Source: an uncultured Bacilli bacterium
Lineage (GTDB): Bacteria > Bacillota_I > Bacilli_A > RF39 > UBA660
Reading direction: 5' to 3'
DNA length: 64,000 bases
NCBI GenBank assembly: GCA_934086485.1
Contig: CAKOIF010000004.1
Span: 43,664-107,663 of the forward strand
The notes beneath the pieces were generated by a model. It saw only the letters and a list, made by a program, of their open reading frames with translations. It had not been told where the DNA came from and did no database searches. This document shows, piece by piece, positions 54,325-62,743 of the stretch; positions within the stretch are counted from its first letter, which is position 1, and each line of letters starts with the position of its first letter. A program made the position numbers and the translations under genes.

Positions 54325-55938
54325 TTAATAATTTAACTTACGAAACTCTTTTACACCTACTGCTAATAATAATAACCATAATATTATATTAGTAATAATT
54401 AAAATAATAATTTGAATTAACATAACTATATTTATATTATTTATAAATTTTATAGTTACAAATAAACTTATAAAGAAAAGACCCATTCCAGTAAATGTAC
54501 AAATCATAGTACTTGTACTTTGTTTAACAACTTCAGTTTCATTATTCCATTTAAGTTTAGGATACTTTAAATTAATAAATAGACCTAATAGTGCAGAAAA
54601 TAGTGGTGTTAAAAAAGAAAATAGTAATATATAAATTATATAGATTGATTTAACTTTATAGTTTATTAAAAATATTAAACTACATAAAAGAATAATTGGA
54701 ATAGTTAAAAATAAACTAAATAAAACTTTTGATATAAAAATATTTTTTTCATTTATTGGATAACTTTTTAAAATATTAAATGTTTTACCCTCAAGGGAAA
54801 TTGATGAACAAGTAATTTGTGTCATAAAACCTGTAAATAAAATCATTTCCATAAAAAATATTGGAGCATATTTATTAATAAGATTTGGTGTAATTGCTAT
54901 ATCTGAACTAGATTGTAATAGTGATATAAATTTATCTACATTTGTACAAAGTAATATGGTTAATATAATCATTAATACCATTCCAAATAAAGTATTTACT
55001 ATGTAAACTGGAATACCAAAATAAGTTTTCATTTCTTTTTTAATAAGTGAAAGTACTGGACTTTTTCTTTTAAAAGTTAATGTCTTACTACCTTTTTTAA
55101 TATCACTTTTCTTAGATTTAAAAATAATTTTAAAGTAGTATATTGAACCTAAATAAATAAAAATAATAAAAGGGACAATATTAATTAGAATTAATTTTAA
55201 AAGTTTTAAAATATCAAATTTATTAATCAATGATAAATATAAATTTATTGGATAATATATCTTAGTAATTATATCATTAATCATATTTGCTTTATTAACT
55301 ATATTATTTACTAAACTTTCCATATTAAATGAAAAATAAAATACCATTATAAGAAGTAACATTGAAATTATTGTTTGAACATTTTTGGATTTTTTAAAAT
55401 TTACAGAAATAAGTTTTATTATATAGCCTATAAAAGATGCAACTATCAAGGGAATAATAGGCAGTAAAATAAGCATTACTAAAGACATTAAATAAAAGTT
55501 TATTCCTGGGTTTTCAAAATAAGCATAAATTATAAACGCTGGTAAAATAAATAAACTATCATACATAAGTTGAAATAAATAAAATTTAAACATTCTTACA
55601 AAGAAAATTGTTTTTTTATTTAATGGCATTGAAAGTAACATATCATTATCTTTACAATCAAAAAGCATACCTTGTGCTTTATAAAAACCTTCGATTATTG
55701 TATAAAGTGAAACAAACATAATCATCATTGAAAGCATTATATGAGTAAGTCCTATTTTAGAAAGAGGTTTAGCAATTAAATAAGCGTATGTTCCTATACC
55801 ATACATAACAATTAAAAATAGAAAAACTGGAAATAATTTTTTCCTTATACTACTTTGTTTATCATTTTGTTTTAATTTAAATAAACTCATTCCTTCGCTT
55901 AATGATGCCTTTATTAAAGAATATAATTTTTTCATCAT
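54325..55938 (-). CDS. ABC transporter permease
   Basis: 537 aa with about twelve membrane helices. Starts within the TGA of the ATPase gene (ATGA-type coupling). Large ABC-2-like permease of the kind that pairs with a single ATPase in Firmicutes exporters; the substrate is not evident. Confidence 0.8.
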   Translation of the reverse strand: MMKKLYSLIKASLSEGMSLFKLKQNDKQSSIRKKLFPVFLFLIVMYGIGTYAYLIAKPLSKIGLTHIMLSMMIMFVSLYTIIEGFYKAQGMLFDCKDNDMLLSMPLNKKTIFFVRMFKFYLFQLMYDSLFILPAFIIYAYFENPGINFYLMSLVMLILLPIIPLIVASFIGYIIKLISVNFKKSKNVQTIISMLLLIMVFYFSFNMESLVNNIVNKANMINDIITKIYYPINLYLSLINKFDILKLLKLILINIVPFIIFIYLGSIYYFKIIFKSKKSDIKKGSKTLTFKRKSPVLSLIKKEMKTYFGIPVYIVNTLFGMVLMIILTILLCTNVDKFISLLQSSSDIAITPNLINKYAPIFFMEMILFTGFMTQITCSSISLEGKTFNILKSYPINEKNIFISKVLFSLFLTIPIILLCSLIFLINYKVKSIYIIYILLFSFLTPLFSALLGLFINLKYPKLKWNNETEVVKQSTSTMICTFTGMGLFFISLFVTIKFINNINIVMLIQIIILIITNIILWLLLLAVGVKEFRKLNY

Positions 55939-56642
55939 TCACCTAGTTCTAAGAATACTTCTTCGAGTGATTCATCGCCCTTAATTTCTTTCATAGTTCC
56001 GCATTTTATAAGTTTACCTTTTTTAATAATTGCAACTTCATCACATAATTTTTCCGCTACATCAAGAATATGGGTTGAATAAAAAACTATCTTTCCCTCA
56101 TTTACCATATCTTTCATTATCTTTTTCATATCAAAAACTGCTTTTGGATCAAGACCAACAAATGGTTCATCCATTACTAAAATTTTAGGTTCGTGACAAA
56201 GTGCTGATATCAAAGCAATTTTTTGTTTCATTCCATGAGAAAACGAAGATATTTCATCATTTAGATTTTTATCCATTTCTAAAAGGCGAGAATATTTTAA
56301 TATATTTTTTTCTCTTACACCGCTACTTACATCATACATATCACATACAAAATTTATATAATCTATAGCTTTCATATTTTCATAAAGATCTGGATTATCT
56401 GGTAAATAAGCCATCACCTTTTTACATTCAATAGGATTTTCTTTAATGCTTTTACCATCAACTAAAATATCTCCCTCATCAAAGTCTAAAATACCCATTA
56501 TCATTTTAATAAGTGTTGTTTTACCTGCTCCATTATGACCTATAAAAGCAAATATTTTTCCATTAGATACTTTAAATGAAACATTATCTAGTGCTTTAGT
56601 TTTTCCTTTATATGATTTACTTACATTTTTAATTTCTATCAT
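55935..56642 (-). CDS. ABC transporter ATP-binding protein
   Basis: 235 aa from the ATG at 56640-56642, with GGAGG 4 nt upstream. Walker A GHNGAGKTTL, signature FSHGMKQKIAL, Walker B LVMDEPFVGLDP, and the switch His (YSTHILD). Exporter-type ATPase coupled to the permease gene that follows. Confidence 0.93.
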   Translation of the reverse strand: MIEIKNVSKSYKGKTKALDNVSFKVSNGKIFAFIGHNGAGKTTLIKMIMGILDFDEGDILVDGKSIKENPIECKKVMAYLPDNPDLYENMKAIDYINFVCDMYDVSSGVREKNILKYSRLLEMDKNLNDEISSFSHGMKQKIALISALCHEPKILVMDEPFVGLDPKAVFDMKKIMKDMVNEGKIVFYSTHILDVAEKLCDEVAIIKKGKLIKCGTMKEIKGDESLEEVFLELGE

Positions 56643-56704
56643 AGTTCCTCCATAGTAATTATATTGTATCACTTGATATTTTATTTGTAAATAAAAAGGA
56701 TAAA

Positions 56705-57145
56705 CTAACCTAATAATTTATCCTTAACAATTTTACTAACAAGTGACATATCAGCATTTGTTATCTTCGAAGAAATAACTTTCATAAGGTTGCCCATATC
56801 TTTCATTGAACTTGGTTTAAGTTCTTCGAATACTTCATCAACAATCTTTATTATTTCTTCCTCACTCATTTCCTGTGGTAAGTATTTATTTAATATATCT
56901 ACCTCTTTAGCAAGTTCATTTACAGTATCAAGTTTGCCATATTTTTTATATTCCTCGATTGAATCTTTTCTAGTTTTTACACCTTTTTTGATTACTTTAA
57001 GAACATCATCATCAGTAAGAGTATGAAGTGAACCTTTACGGCTTTCATTTATAATCTCACTTTTTAGCATTCTTAATACTGACAAAGTAAATTTGTCACC
57101 ACTTTTTAAAGCTAATTTTAAATCGTTATCAATTTGATTTTCCAT
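56705..57145 (-). CDS. yqeY: YqeY (GatB/YqeY domain) protein
   Basis: 146 aa: DNDLKLALKSGDKFTLSVLRML, YLPQEMSEEEI and the GatB-tail-like C-terminus GNLMKVISSKITNADMSLV. Downstream of rpsU, the usual Firmicutes pair. Exact function unknown; it resembles the tRNA-binding tail of GatB. Confidence 0.95.
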   Translation of the reverse strand: MENQIDNDLKLALKSGDKFTLSVLRMLKSEIINESRKGSLHTLTDDDVLKVIKKGVKTRKDSIEEYKKYGKLDTVNELAKEVDILNKYLPQEMSEEEIIKIVDEVFEELKPSSMKDMGNLMKVISSKITNADMSLVSKIVKDKLLG

Positions 57146-57156
57146 AAATAGCCTCC

Positions 57157-57342
57157 TTAGTTATGGTTTCTACGGCGTGAATTTTTAATGTTTTCTTTCT
57201 TTTCATTTCTTCTTTTAACGCCTGGTTTTTCATAGCATTTTCTCTTCTTAAGTTCTGAAGGGACGCCACTACGAGCAAATTTTGCTTTAAACTTTTTTAA
57301 AGCAAGATCAACATTACCATTTTGAACTACTACCTTTGTCAT
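57157..57342 (-). CDS. rpsU: Ribosomal protein S21
   Basis: 61 aa from the ATG at 57340-57342 (MTKVVVQNGNVDLALKKFK), with GGGAGGG upstream. Basic C-terminus RNEKKENIKNSRRRNHN. Promoter at 57371-57399; yqeY follows 11 nt later. Confidence 0.95.
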   Translation of the reverse strand: MTKVVVQNGNVDLALKKFKAKFARSGVPSELKKRKCYEKPGVKRRNEKKENIKNSRRRNHN

Positions 57343-57370
57343 CATATCCCTCCCTTCAATAGCTACACAT

Positions 57371-57399
57371 ATTATAACACCTACCACATTCTTTGACAA
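57371..57399 (-). promoter_or_regulatory. rpsU promoter
   Basis: TTGTCA (57394-57399), 17 bp, TATAAT (57371-57376) on the minus strand, right after the bacteriocin operon. Confidence 0.75.
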
Positions 57400-57425
57400 G
57401 AATTTTAGCAACTTGTATGGCTAAA
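57398..57425 (-). terminator. Weak terminator of the bacteriocin operon
   Basis: TTTTAGC/GCTAAAA stem around the stop codon of the second precursor, followed by TTCTTG only. Read-through into rpsU is plausible. Confidence 0.45.
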
Positions 57426-57563
57426 ATATCTTCTTAAGGTTGAGCCAAAGTTTTGACCCCAACCATAAATTGCTATTGCAAATCTTCCAATGGCGGATAT
57501 TAATGCTGCAGAAATACCTGCACCACCAACATATAAAATGCTTTCATTCTTATTTAACACCAT
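57405..57563 (-). CDS. Bacteriocin precursor peptide B (double-glycine leader, GxxxG)
   Basis: 52 aa from the ATG at 57561-57563. The leader MVLNKNESILYVGG ends in the double-glycine cut site. The 38-aa core starts AGISAALISAIG, is hydrophobic, contains GQNFG (GxxxG) and ends with basic RRYFSHTSC. It begins one base after the stop of precursor A, so translation is coupled. Leader is nearly the same as that of precursor A. Together they have the features of a class IIb two-peptide bacteriocin. Confidence 0.8.
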   Translation of the reverse strand: MVLNKNESILYVGGAGISAALISAIGRFAIAIYGWGQNFGSTLRRYFSHTSC

Positions 57564-57564
57564 T

Positions 57565-57714
57565 TTATCTCTTATTGCAAGCCTTTGGATTAAAATATCC
57601 ATCAATTACGCCAAAAATAAATGATGTAATGAATGCTATAGCACTAACAAGACCAATTGTAAGTTTTGCTCCACCAACATATTTTAATGATTCATTTGCG
57701 TTTAAATTTTGCAT
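57565..57714 (-). CDS. Bacteriocin precursor peptide A (double-glycine leader, GxxxG)
   Basis: 49 aa with ATG at 57712-57714 and AAAGGAG 8 nt upstream. The leader MQNLNANESLKYVGG is followed by a 34-aa core: AKLTIGLVSAIAFITSF, then GVIDG (GxxxG), and a polar end PKACNKR. Both the leader and the amphiphilic core with GxxxG fit a class IIb bacteriocin subunit. It lies 13 nt after the transporter accessory gene. Confidence 0.82.
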   Translation of the reverse strand: MQNLNANESLKYVGGAKLTIGLVSAIAFITSFIFGVIDGYFNPKACNKR

Positions 57715-57727
57715 TGCTTTCTCCTTT

Positions 57728-58123
57728 CTAAAGAATTAATTTAAGAATTTTCTTAATCATTCTTTCTTTTTTATAATAAAATGTTATTTTCTTTACTTCA
57801 TTATTTTTAAACTTTGCGGGTATAGTTATTTCATAATTTTGATAATTTATATAGTTTTCATTAAAAATTTCAGAGATACTTGAAATACTAAAATTATAAG
57901 TTTTATCATCAATTTTTATAATATTTGCCTTGCTAATTATATCAGAGTTTTCAAGTTTTACTGGTATGATGAAATTTTCCCCATTAAAACTTGCATAAGT
58001 TACAAAATTATCATAGCTTTGTAAGAATATTAGCAGGAACAATAATATACCAACAATTCCAAAGAATATAATAATTAACGTGTTATTTTTATATTTAATA
58101 TTTCTTAATTTATAGTAATTCAT
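57728..58123 (-). CDS. Bacteriocin export accessory protein (short HlyD-like), or immunity protein
   Basis: 131 aa from the ATG at 58121-58123, with GGAGGT in the 3' end of the transporter gene. One membrane helix (about 18-40) then a 90-aa outside domain rich in beta structure and a basic end. In place and topology it matches the accessory protein that pairs with C39-type bacteriocin ABC transporters, though it is much shorter than usual (about 150-450 aa) and lacks the coiled coil. An immunity role is possible, as no other candidate is present. Confidence 0.6.
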   Translation of the reverse strand: MNYYKLRNIKYKNNTLIIIFFGIVGILLFLLIFLQSYDNFVTYASFNGENFIIPVKLENSDIISKANIIKIDDKTYNFSISSISEIFNENYINYQNYEITIPAKFKNNEVKKITFYYKKERMIKKILKLIL

Positions 58124-60170
58124 TTTTACCTCCAATCTCTATGACTCTTTCAAATAAATTATCTTGCTTTTTATGAGAAACGTATAAAATGGTTTTATCG
58201 GGATATGATTTCAAAATATTTTTAATTATTTTTGCTTCCATTTCATAATCTGTTTCACTAAGGGCTTCATCTAATATTAGTACCTCAAAATTATTCATAA
58301 GTCCTCTTGCTAAGATAATTCTTTGTTTTTCACCTCCAGAAATATTTGATGAGTCATTACAAACGCCAAAATCATATCTAAACTTTCTTTTCTCAACTAT
58401 TTCATCAATTAAACATATCTTACAAACTTTATCAAACTTTTCTAAATCATCATTATAAAACATAATATTATTTTTAATTGTGTCCGTATATAAAAATTCT
58501 TTTTGACCAACATAAATAATGTTATTTCGAATAGTTTTTAAACTATAATCATTAATATTTTTATCTCCGATTAAAATAGAACCATTTTTTAATTCTAATG
58601 AACGATTTAATAATTTACATAATGTGGATTTACCTTGACCACTTTCACCTTTAATCATAACCTTTTCATTTTGCTTTATAACTAAAGAGTAATCATCTAA
58701 AATTAAATTAAAATCGTTATAGGAAAAACTTACATTATTTATTTTAATATCACCACTTTGAAATTTTTCTAATTTACCCAGGTTTTCCTGTTTAATATCG
58801 ATAAAATCACAGACCTTCCTAAAGGACGCTCGAAAAAAATTGAATTTAGGAAATAAATCAACAAACCTTTTAATTGGCTCTTTAAAATATGACATTATCA
58901 TATTAAAAGTAATTAAGCTTATTAAGGAAAAATTATTTTTAAAAATTAAATATACTCCAAATCCGGTTACCAGAAATTCAGCATTTTCTAAAATAAAATT
59001 TTGAATATTATAAATGAAATTAATAGAATTTGAAAAATCGAAATTATCATAGATTAAATTAGAATTTTTTTCTTCAATATGATTTAATACTGGTTTAGTC
59101 TTATCAAGATTTTTTATTGAACACATCATATTTATATTTTCAATTAATGTGCTATTAAACTCTGTTTGATAATCAATATTTTTTCTTATTCTTTTATATA
59201 AATATGGATTTACCATTAAACTAAATAGTATATAAATAAGCATAAATATACATAATATTATTGTAAGACGAATATTTATAAAACATAGTACACAAAATGC
59301 TCCGAAAGTTATAAATAAATCTAAAAAACAAGATATAAAAATTTCCGAAAATAAATTTTTTATACTAGATAATTCATTTATCCTTGTCATTATTTCTCCT
59401 GTTGTACGCGAAGAAATAACATTGAAAGGTAGATTAAATAAATGAGTTATAAAATTATCATAAATACTAACGTCAATATTTTTATTAATATGGTTTTCAT
59501 AATAGGATTTAAAATAATTAAATACTACTTTTAATAACATTAAGATTAAAAAGAGAAATATTATTAATTTGATTTTATTTTCATAATAATTATTTGCTAG
59601 CATCTCGTTTATAACCTTGTAAAAAAAACCTGAACTAATTGTAAAAACTGTAAGAAGTATGCTACAAAGAAGTGTATTTATACATAATTTCTTATTATCT
59701 AGAATTATTTTAAAGAAAAGATTATAAATACTATTACTCTTTTCCAGTAATATAATTTTATTTTTAGGAAATAGTTCTATAAACACTCCTGAAAAGATTT
59801 CATCAAAATCTGACTTTGACATTTTTATTTTACCTTTACTCGGATCCATAAGTATGTAGCAGTCGCCTTTAATTTCATAAAGGCACATAAAATGTGTTAA
59901 CCCATTTTTGTAAATAACGTGCACTATTGCAGGTAAAATTATTTCTGACAAGTTTTTGTTACTACTTTTTTTGACAAATCCATCAAATCCGTACTTTTCA
60001 GCAGCATTAAGTATGTGATATGCACTTACGCCTTCATAAGAAGTAAATGTATCAATACGGATTTTTTCTAGGGGAACATAACCACCATAAAATTTAATTA
60101 TTGATGATAAACAGCACGGTCCACAGTCCTTTACATCTTTTTGACACTCAATGATAATTTTACTTTTCAT
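58110..60170 (-). CDS. Peptidase-containing ABC transporter (C39, bacteriocin export)
   Basis: 686 aa from the ATG at 60168-60170 with GGAG upstream. N-terminal C39 peptidase: Q10...DC16GPCC, H91 and D107 form the catalytic set. Six membrane helices (about 150-420) follow, then an ATPase with GESGQGKST, ISGGEKQR and VLILDEALSE. Such transporters cut leaders after GG and export the core. First gene of the operon transporter-accessory-peptide A-peptide B. Confidence 0.93.
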   Translation of the reverse strand: MKSKIIIECQKDVKDCGPCCLSSIIKFYGGYVPLEKIRIDTFTSYEGVSAYHILNAAEKYGFDGFVKKSSNKNLSEIILPAIVHVIYKNGLTHFMCLYEIKGDCYILMDPSKGKIKMSKSDFDEIFSGVFIELFPKNKIILLEKSNSIYNLFFKIILDNKKLCINTLLCSILLTVFTISSGFFYKVINEMLANNYYENKIKLIIFLFLILMLLKVVFNYFKSYYENHINKNIDVSIYDNFITHLFNLPFNVISSRTTGEIMTRINELSSIKNLFSEIFISCFLDLFITFGAFCVLCFINIRLTIILCIFMLIYILFSLMVNPYLYKRIRKNIDYQTEFNSTLIENINMMCSIKNLDKTKPVLNHIEEKNSNLIYDNFDFSNSINFIYNIQNFILENAEFLVTGFGVYLIFKNNFSLISLITFNMIMSYFKEPIKRFVDLFPKFNFFRASFRKVCDFIDIKQENLGKLEKFQSGDIKINNVSFSYNDFNLILDDYSLVIKQNEKVMIKGESGQGKSTLCKLLNRSLELKNGSILIGDKNINDYSLKTIRNNIIYVGQKEFLYTDTIKNNIMFYNDDLEKFDKVCKICLIDEIVEKRKFRYDFGVCNDSSNISGGEKQRIILARGLMNNFEVLILDEALSETDYEMEAKIIKNILKSYPDKTILYVSHKKQDNLFERVIEIGGKNELL

Positions 60171-60365
60171 TCTTTTTTCTCCTTTCATATATATTTATTA
60201 CCGGAAAATTTCTGATTTCCTCCTTTTTTTGTTAAATTTCTTCAAAAAAGTTAAAATTTTACACATTTTAGACACTTTTTAGTATTTTAATTTACAATTA
60301 TTTTACACAAATTTTTATGTAAAGTGATTTACATTTAGCAAAAATTAAAAATATTTTTAAAATAA
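60171..60365. other. Divergent spacer between bacteriocin operon and spoIIIAH-like gene
   Basis: AT-rich, with a GGAGGAAATC sequence (60211-60221 region, minus strand) that is not followed by an ORF. No clear vegetative promoter for the transporter was found, so regulation of the bacteriocin operon stays open. Confidence 0.4.
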
Positions 60366-60395
60366 GCATATTTTTTTATTATAAAAATATAATTT
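60366..60395 (+). promoter_or_regulatory. Sigma-E-like promoter of the spoIIIAH-like gene
   Basis: GCATATTT (60366-60373), 14-bp spacer, TATAATTT (60388-60395) fits the Bacillus sigma-E pattern GMATAnnT-N14-CATACAHT at the -35 fully and at the -10 largely. Fits mother-cell expression. Confidence 0.45.
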
Positions 60396-60415
60396 ACTAT
60401 CGAAGGAGGATAGTC

Positions 60416-60910
60416 TTGATAAATAAACAAAATTTATGGTTCATTACTCTTTTTGCATTAATACTTATTTTAGGCATCTATTACATTTCACTTCCTGAAA
60501 GTACTCTACCGGTCTTTGAAAATACTGAAACAAAACTTGATAACGCTATTAAGGTAACTGATTCAGATGTAATAATTGCCTTAAAACTTTCCGAAGAAGA
60601 AAAAATTCTTAAAGAAATGGAAGATGCACAAAAAATCCTTATTGATAAATCTTCCTCTAAAGAAAAGAAAAATGAAGCATATAATACATTAAAGGATTTA
60701 AATTATAAAAAAGGAAAAACATCTCAAATTGAAAATTTGATTAAAGAAAAATTTAATTTAAACTCTTGTGTAAAAATCGAGGGAGATAAAATAAGTGTAA
60801 CTGTGGATGATAAAGATGCTTCAGTAGAAAAAGCAAATAACATCATCAAAGAGGTTCAATCATTATATGACACGCAAATGTATATAACCGTTAAATTTCA
60901 AAATAAATAG
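60416..60910 (+). CDS. spoIIIAH: Stage III sporulation protein AH-like
   Basis: 164 aa. TTG start with GGAGG 6 nt upstream. One N-terminal membrane helix, an acidic coiled middle (SEEEKILKEMEDAQKILI), and a C-terminal ring-building-like domain (CVKIEGDKISVTVDDKDASVEKANNIIKEV). SpoIIIAH in the mother cell binds SpoIIQ to build the channel to the forespore. The rest of the spoIIIA operon is not next to it. SpoIIIAG would have a similar fold, but the start and length favour AH. Confidence 0.8.
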   Translation: MINKQNLWFITLFALILILGIYYISLPESTLPVFENTETKLDNAIKVTDSDVIIALKLSEEEKILKEMEDAQKILIDKSSSKEKKNEAYNTLKDLNYKKGKTSQIENLIKEKFNLNSCVKIEGDKISVTVDDKDASVEKANNIIKEVQSLYDTQMYITVKFQNK

Positions 60911-60935
60911 GCATACCCCCGTGCCTTTTTTTTAC
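60909..60935 (+). terminator. Terminator after spoIIIAH-like gene
   Basis: GGCA...TGCC hairpin with a C-rich loop followed by eight T. Confidence 0.7.
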
Positions 60936-60977
60936 TATATTCATATATTATTATGAAAAGGTAAGAAAGGATGGCAT

Positions 60978-61184
60978 ATGAAAAAAATACTAACTAAAAG
61001 AGAACAAGAAATATTTGATCTTTTAGCTAAAAATAAAACTACAAATGAAATTGCTATAGAACTAGGAATAAGTCAAAAAACAGTTAGAAATCATATTTCA
61101 AATACAATGCAGAAATTGGGTGTAAAAGGAAGATGTAACGCCATTTTAGAACTTCTTCGCCTAAACGCAATTTCGCTTGATTAA
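60978..61184 (+). CDS. gerE: GerE, sporulation transcription regulator
   Basis: 68 aa, a LuxR-type helix-turn-helix protein with LTKREQEIFDLLAKNKTTNE and KTVRNHISNTMQKLGVKGR, almost the same as Bacillus GerE (74 aa). It controls late coat genes with sigma-K. CATATATTA (60942-60950) upstream matches the sigma-K -10 CATAnnnTA, but no -35 is clear. AAAGGATGG precedes the ATG. gerM follows, as near gerE in Bacillus. Confidence 0.93.
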   Translation: MKKILTKREQEIFDLLAKNKTTNEIAIELGISQKTVRNHISNTMQKLGVKGRCNAILELLRLNAISLD

Positions 61185-61187
61185 TTA

Positions 61188-61206
61188 AACCCTTCGGGGT
61201 TTTTTG
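61188..61206 (+). terminator. gerE terminator
   Basis: AACCC-TTCG-GGGTT hairpin with stable UUCG tetraloop and T-run, directly after the stop codon. Confidence 0.85.
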
Positions 61207-61249
61207 AATAATAAATAAAGTTAATAATATATTTTAATAGGTGGTTATT

Positions 61250-62143
61250 ATGCTTAAGAAAAATGCCTTAAGAAGAATATGTATATCAACTTTTTCCCTT
61301 TTGATTGTACTTTTACTATGTATATTTCCAAGTAGTGAGACATCTTATCCCGAAGAAATAATAAGAGTTAGCGAGCTTACTATGCCCTTATATATAAAAG
61401 ATCAAAATAATTATGTAGCAAGAACTAATATTATCAAAAAAGGTGATAATGATATTGAATATATAATTAACTTATTAACTAAGGGGTCAATATATGAAAA
61501 TTATTTACCAGTAAACTTTGAACCCTTAATTCCTGAAAATACAAAACTTTTAAATTATTCATTAAATGATAAAGTTTTAAAACTTAACTTTTCTAAAGAG
61601 TTTTTGCTTGTTAAAGAAAATGATGAAGAAAAAATGATTGAAATCCTTATATACTCATTATGTGAACTTGAAAGTGTTGATAAAATTTTAATCTATGTAG
61701 AAAATGAGAAGTTAAATGAACTTCCAAATTCAAAAGTTAAACTACCTGTTTCTCTAGATAAAAGTTATGGAATAAATAAAGTTTATGATATTAAAAGTTT
61801 TAAAAATGTAACTAAGACTACTGTATATTACGCTAGTAAAACTGATGATTTAACCTATTATATTCCTATTACTAAAATTACAAATGATGATGCAAATGCT
61901 GTTGAAATAATAGTAAATGAACTTAAAACATCCCCAATATATGAAAGTAATCTAATTAGTTTTTTAAATGCCTCTTATGAACTTAAAAATTATGAAATAA
62001 TGGAAAGTAGTGTTAATATGTCATTTGACAATAAAATGCTTTTAAACTTAAATGATGAAAGTATTACCGAAAAAGTAAAATATACCCTAGCCCTTTCAAT
62101 TAGAGATACTTTAGGAAAAGATGTAAGTATAAATATCAATTAA
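61250..62143 (+). CDS. gerM: GerM domain sporulation/germination protein
   Basis: 297 aa from the ATG at 61250, 5 nt after GGTGG. N-terminal signal/anchor helix, then two GerMN domains (about 30-150 and 170-290), each with the LNFSKEF / MSFDNKM-type end. GerM helps place SpoIIIAH-SpoIIQ channel proteins during engulfment. No lipobox Cys is visible, so it is anchored by the helix. Confidence 0.88.
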   Translation: MLKKNALRRICISTFSLLIVLLLCIFPSSETSYPEEIIRVSELTMPLYIKDQNNYVARTNIIKKGDNDIEYIINLLTKGSIYENYLPVNFEPLIPENTKLLNYSLNDKVLKLNFSKEFLLVKENDEEKMIEILIYSLCELESVDKILIYVENEKLNELPNSKVKLPVSLDKSYGINKVYDIKSFKNVTKTTVYYASKTDDLTYYIPITKITNDDANAVEIIVNELKTSPIYESNLISFLNASYELKNYEIMESSVNMSFDNKMLLNLNDESITEKVKYTLALSIRDTLGKDVSININ

Positions 62144-62172
62144 ATGAGCATACTAATTATGGAGATGATTTA

Positions 62173-62499
62173 ATGCCAGTTATAGCATATAAAAATAAAC
62201 TTTTAGGGTATGATATTAGTTTTGCCTTTAATACAACATATACAAAAGATTTTAAATTAAAAATTAAGACTTCTGATGAATATTTAACTTCAGAAAAAGA
62301 CATTATTAAAAAGGTAATTAAGGACTTTAATGAAAAAGAGTTTGATATGTATATGACTAACTACAATGTTGAACTTTTAGCTCTTTCAAAATATTTTTTA
62401 GATAAAATTCCTAATATTTTTTCTATAAAATACGAAACAAAATACGAAAAATGCATATTTTATGCCTCAGAAATTGAAGAAATTACTAAAAACGACTAA
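62173..62499 (+). CDS. Small hypothetical protein
   Basis: 108 aa. Begins MPVIAYKNKLLGYDISFAF, then charged; no membrane helix. GGAGATG lies upstream of the ATG. Close behind gerM on the same strand. No family recognised. Confidence 0.6.
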   Translation: MPVIAYKNKLLGYDISFAFNTTYTKDFKLKIKTSDEYLTSEKDIIKKVIKDFNEKEFDMYMTNYNVELLALSKYFLDKIPNIFSIKYETKYEKCIFYASEIEEITKND

Positions 62500-62566
62500 T
62501 TTTATGCAAAAATCATAAAATTTTACTTGATAATAATAACACTTTGATATATAATTTAATTGTGCT

Positions 62567-62643
<77 letters not shown>

Positions 62644-62653
62644 ATTAAAAATT

Positions 62654-62681
62654 ACTTATGATTAATTTCATAAGTTTTTTT
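62654..62681 (+). terminator. Terminator of tRNA-Arg
   Basis: ACTTATG/CATAAGT stem, 8-nt loop and seven T. Confidence 0.8.
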
Positions 62682-62689
62682 ATGTCTAA

Positions 62690-62702
62690 AACGACCGACC
62701 GC
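62690..62702 (-). repeat. 13-nt inverted copy of a tRNA-Arg segment
   Basis: AACGACCGACCGC is the exact reverse complement of tRNA positions 62606-62618 (3' arm of the anticodon stem, variable loop and start of the T stem). It is GC-rich in an AT-rich spacer and lies between the tRNA terminator and the miaB terminator. Confidence 0.75.
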
Positions 62703-62716
62703 AAAAAAAAATTCAA

Positions 62717-62743
62717 CAAAAAAAGTAAGGAACATCCCTACTT
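62717..62743 (-). terminator. miaB terminator overlapping the stop codon
   Basis: AGTAGGG/CCTTACT stem (one G-U) with seven U after it on the minus strand; the TAG of miaB lies in the 5' arm. Confidence 0.75.

Noticed and set aside
57440..57739. 99-aa plus-strand reading frame over the two precursor peptides
   Set aside because: Antisense shadow: the minus-strand peptides have ribosome sites, matching leaders and fit the transporter, while this frame has none.
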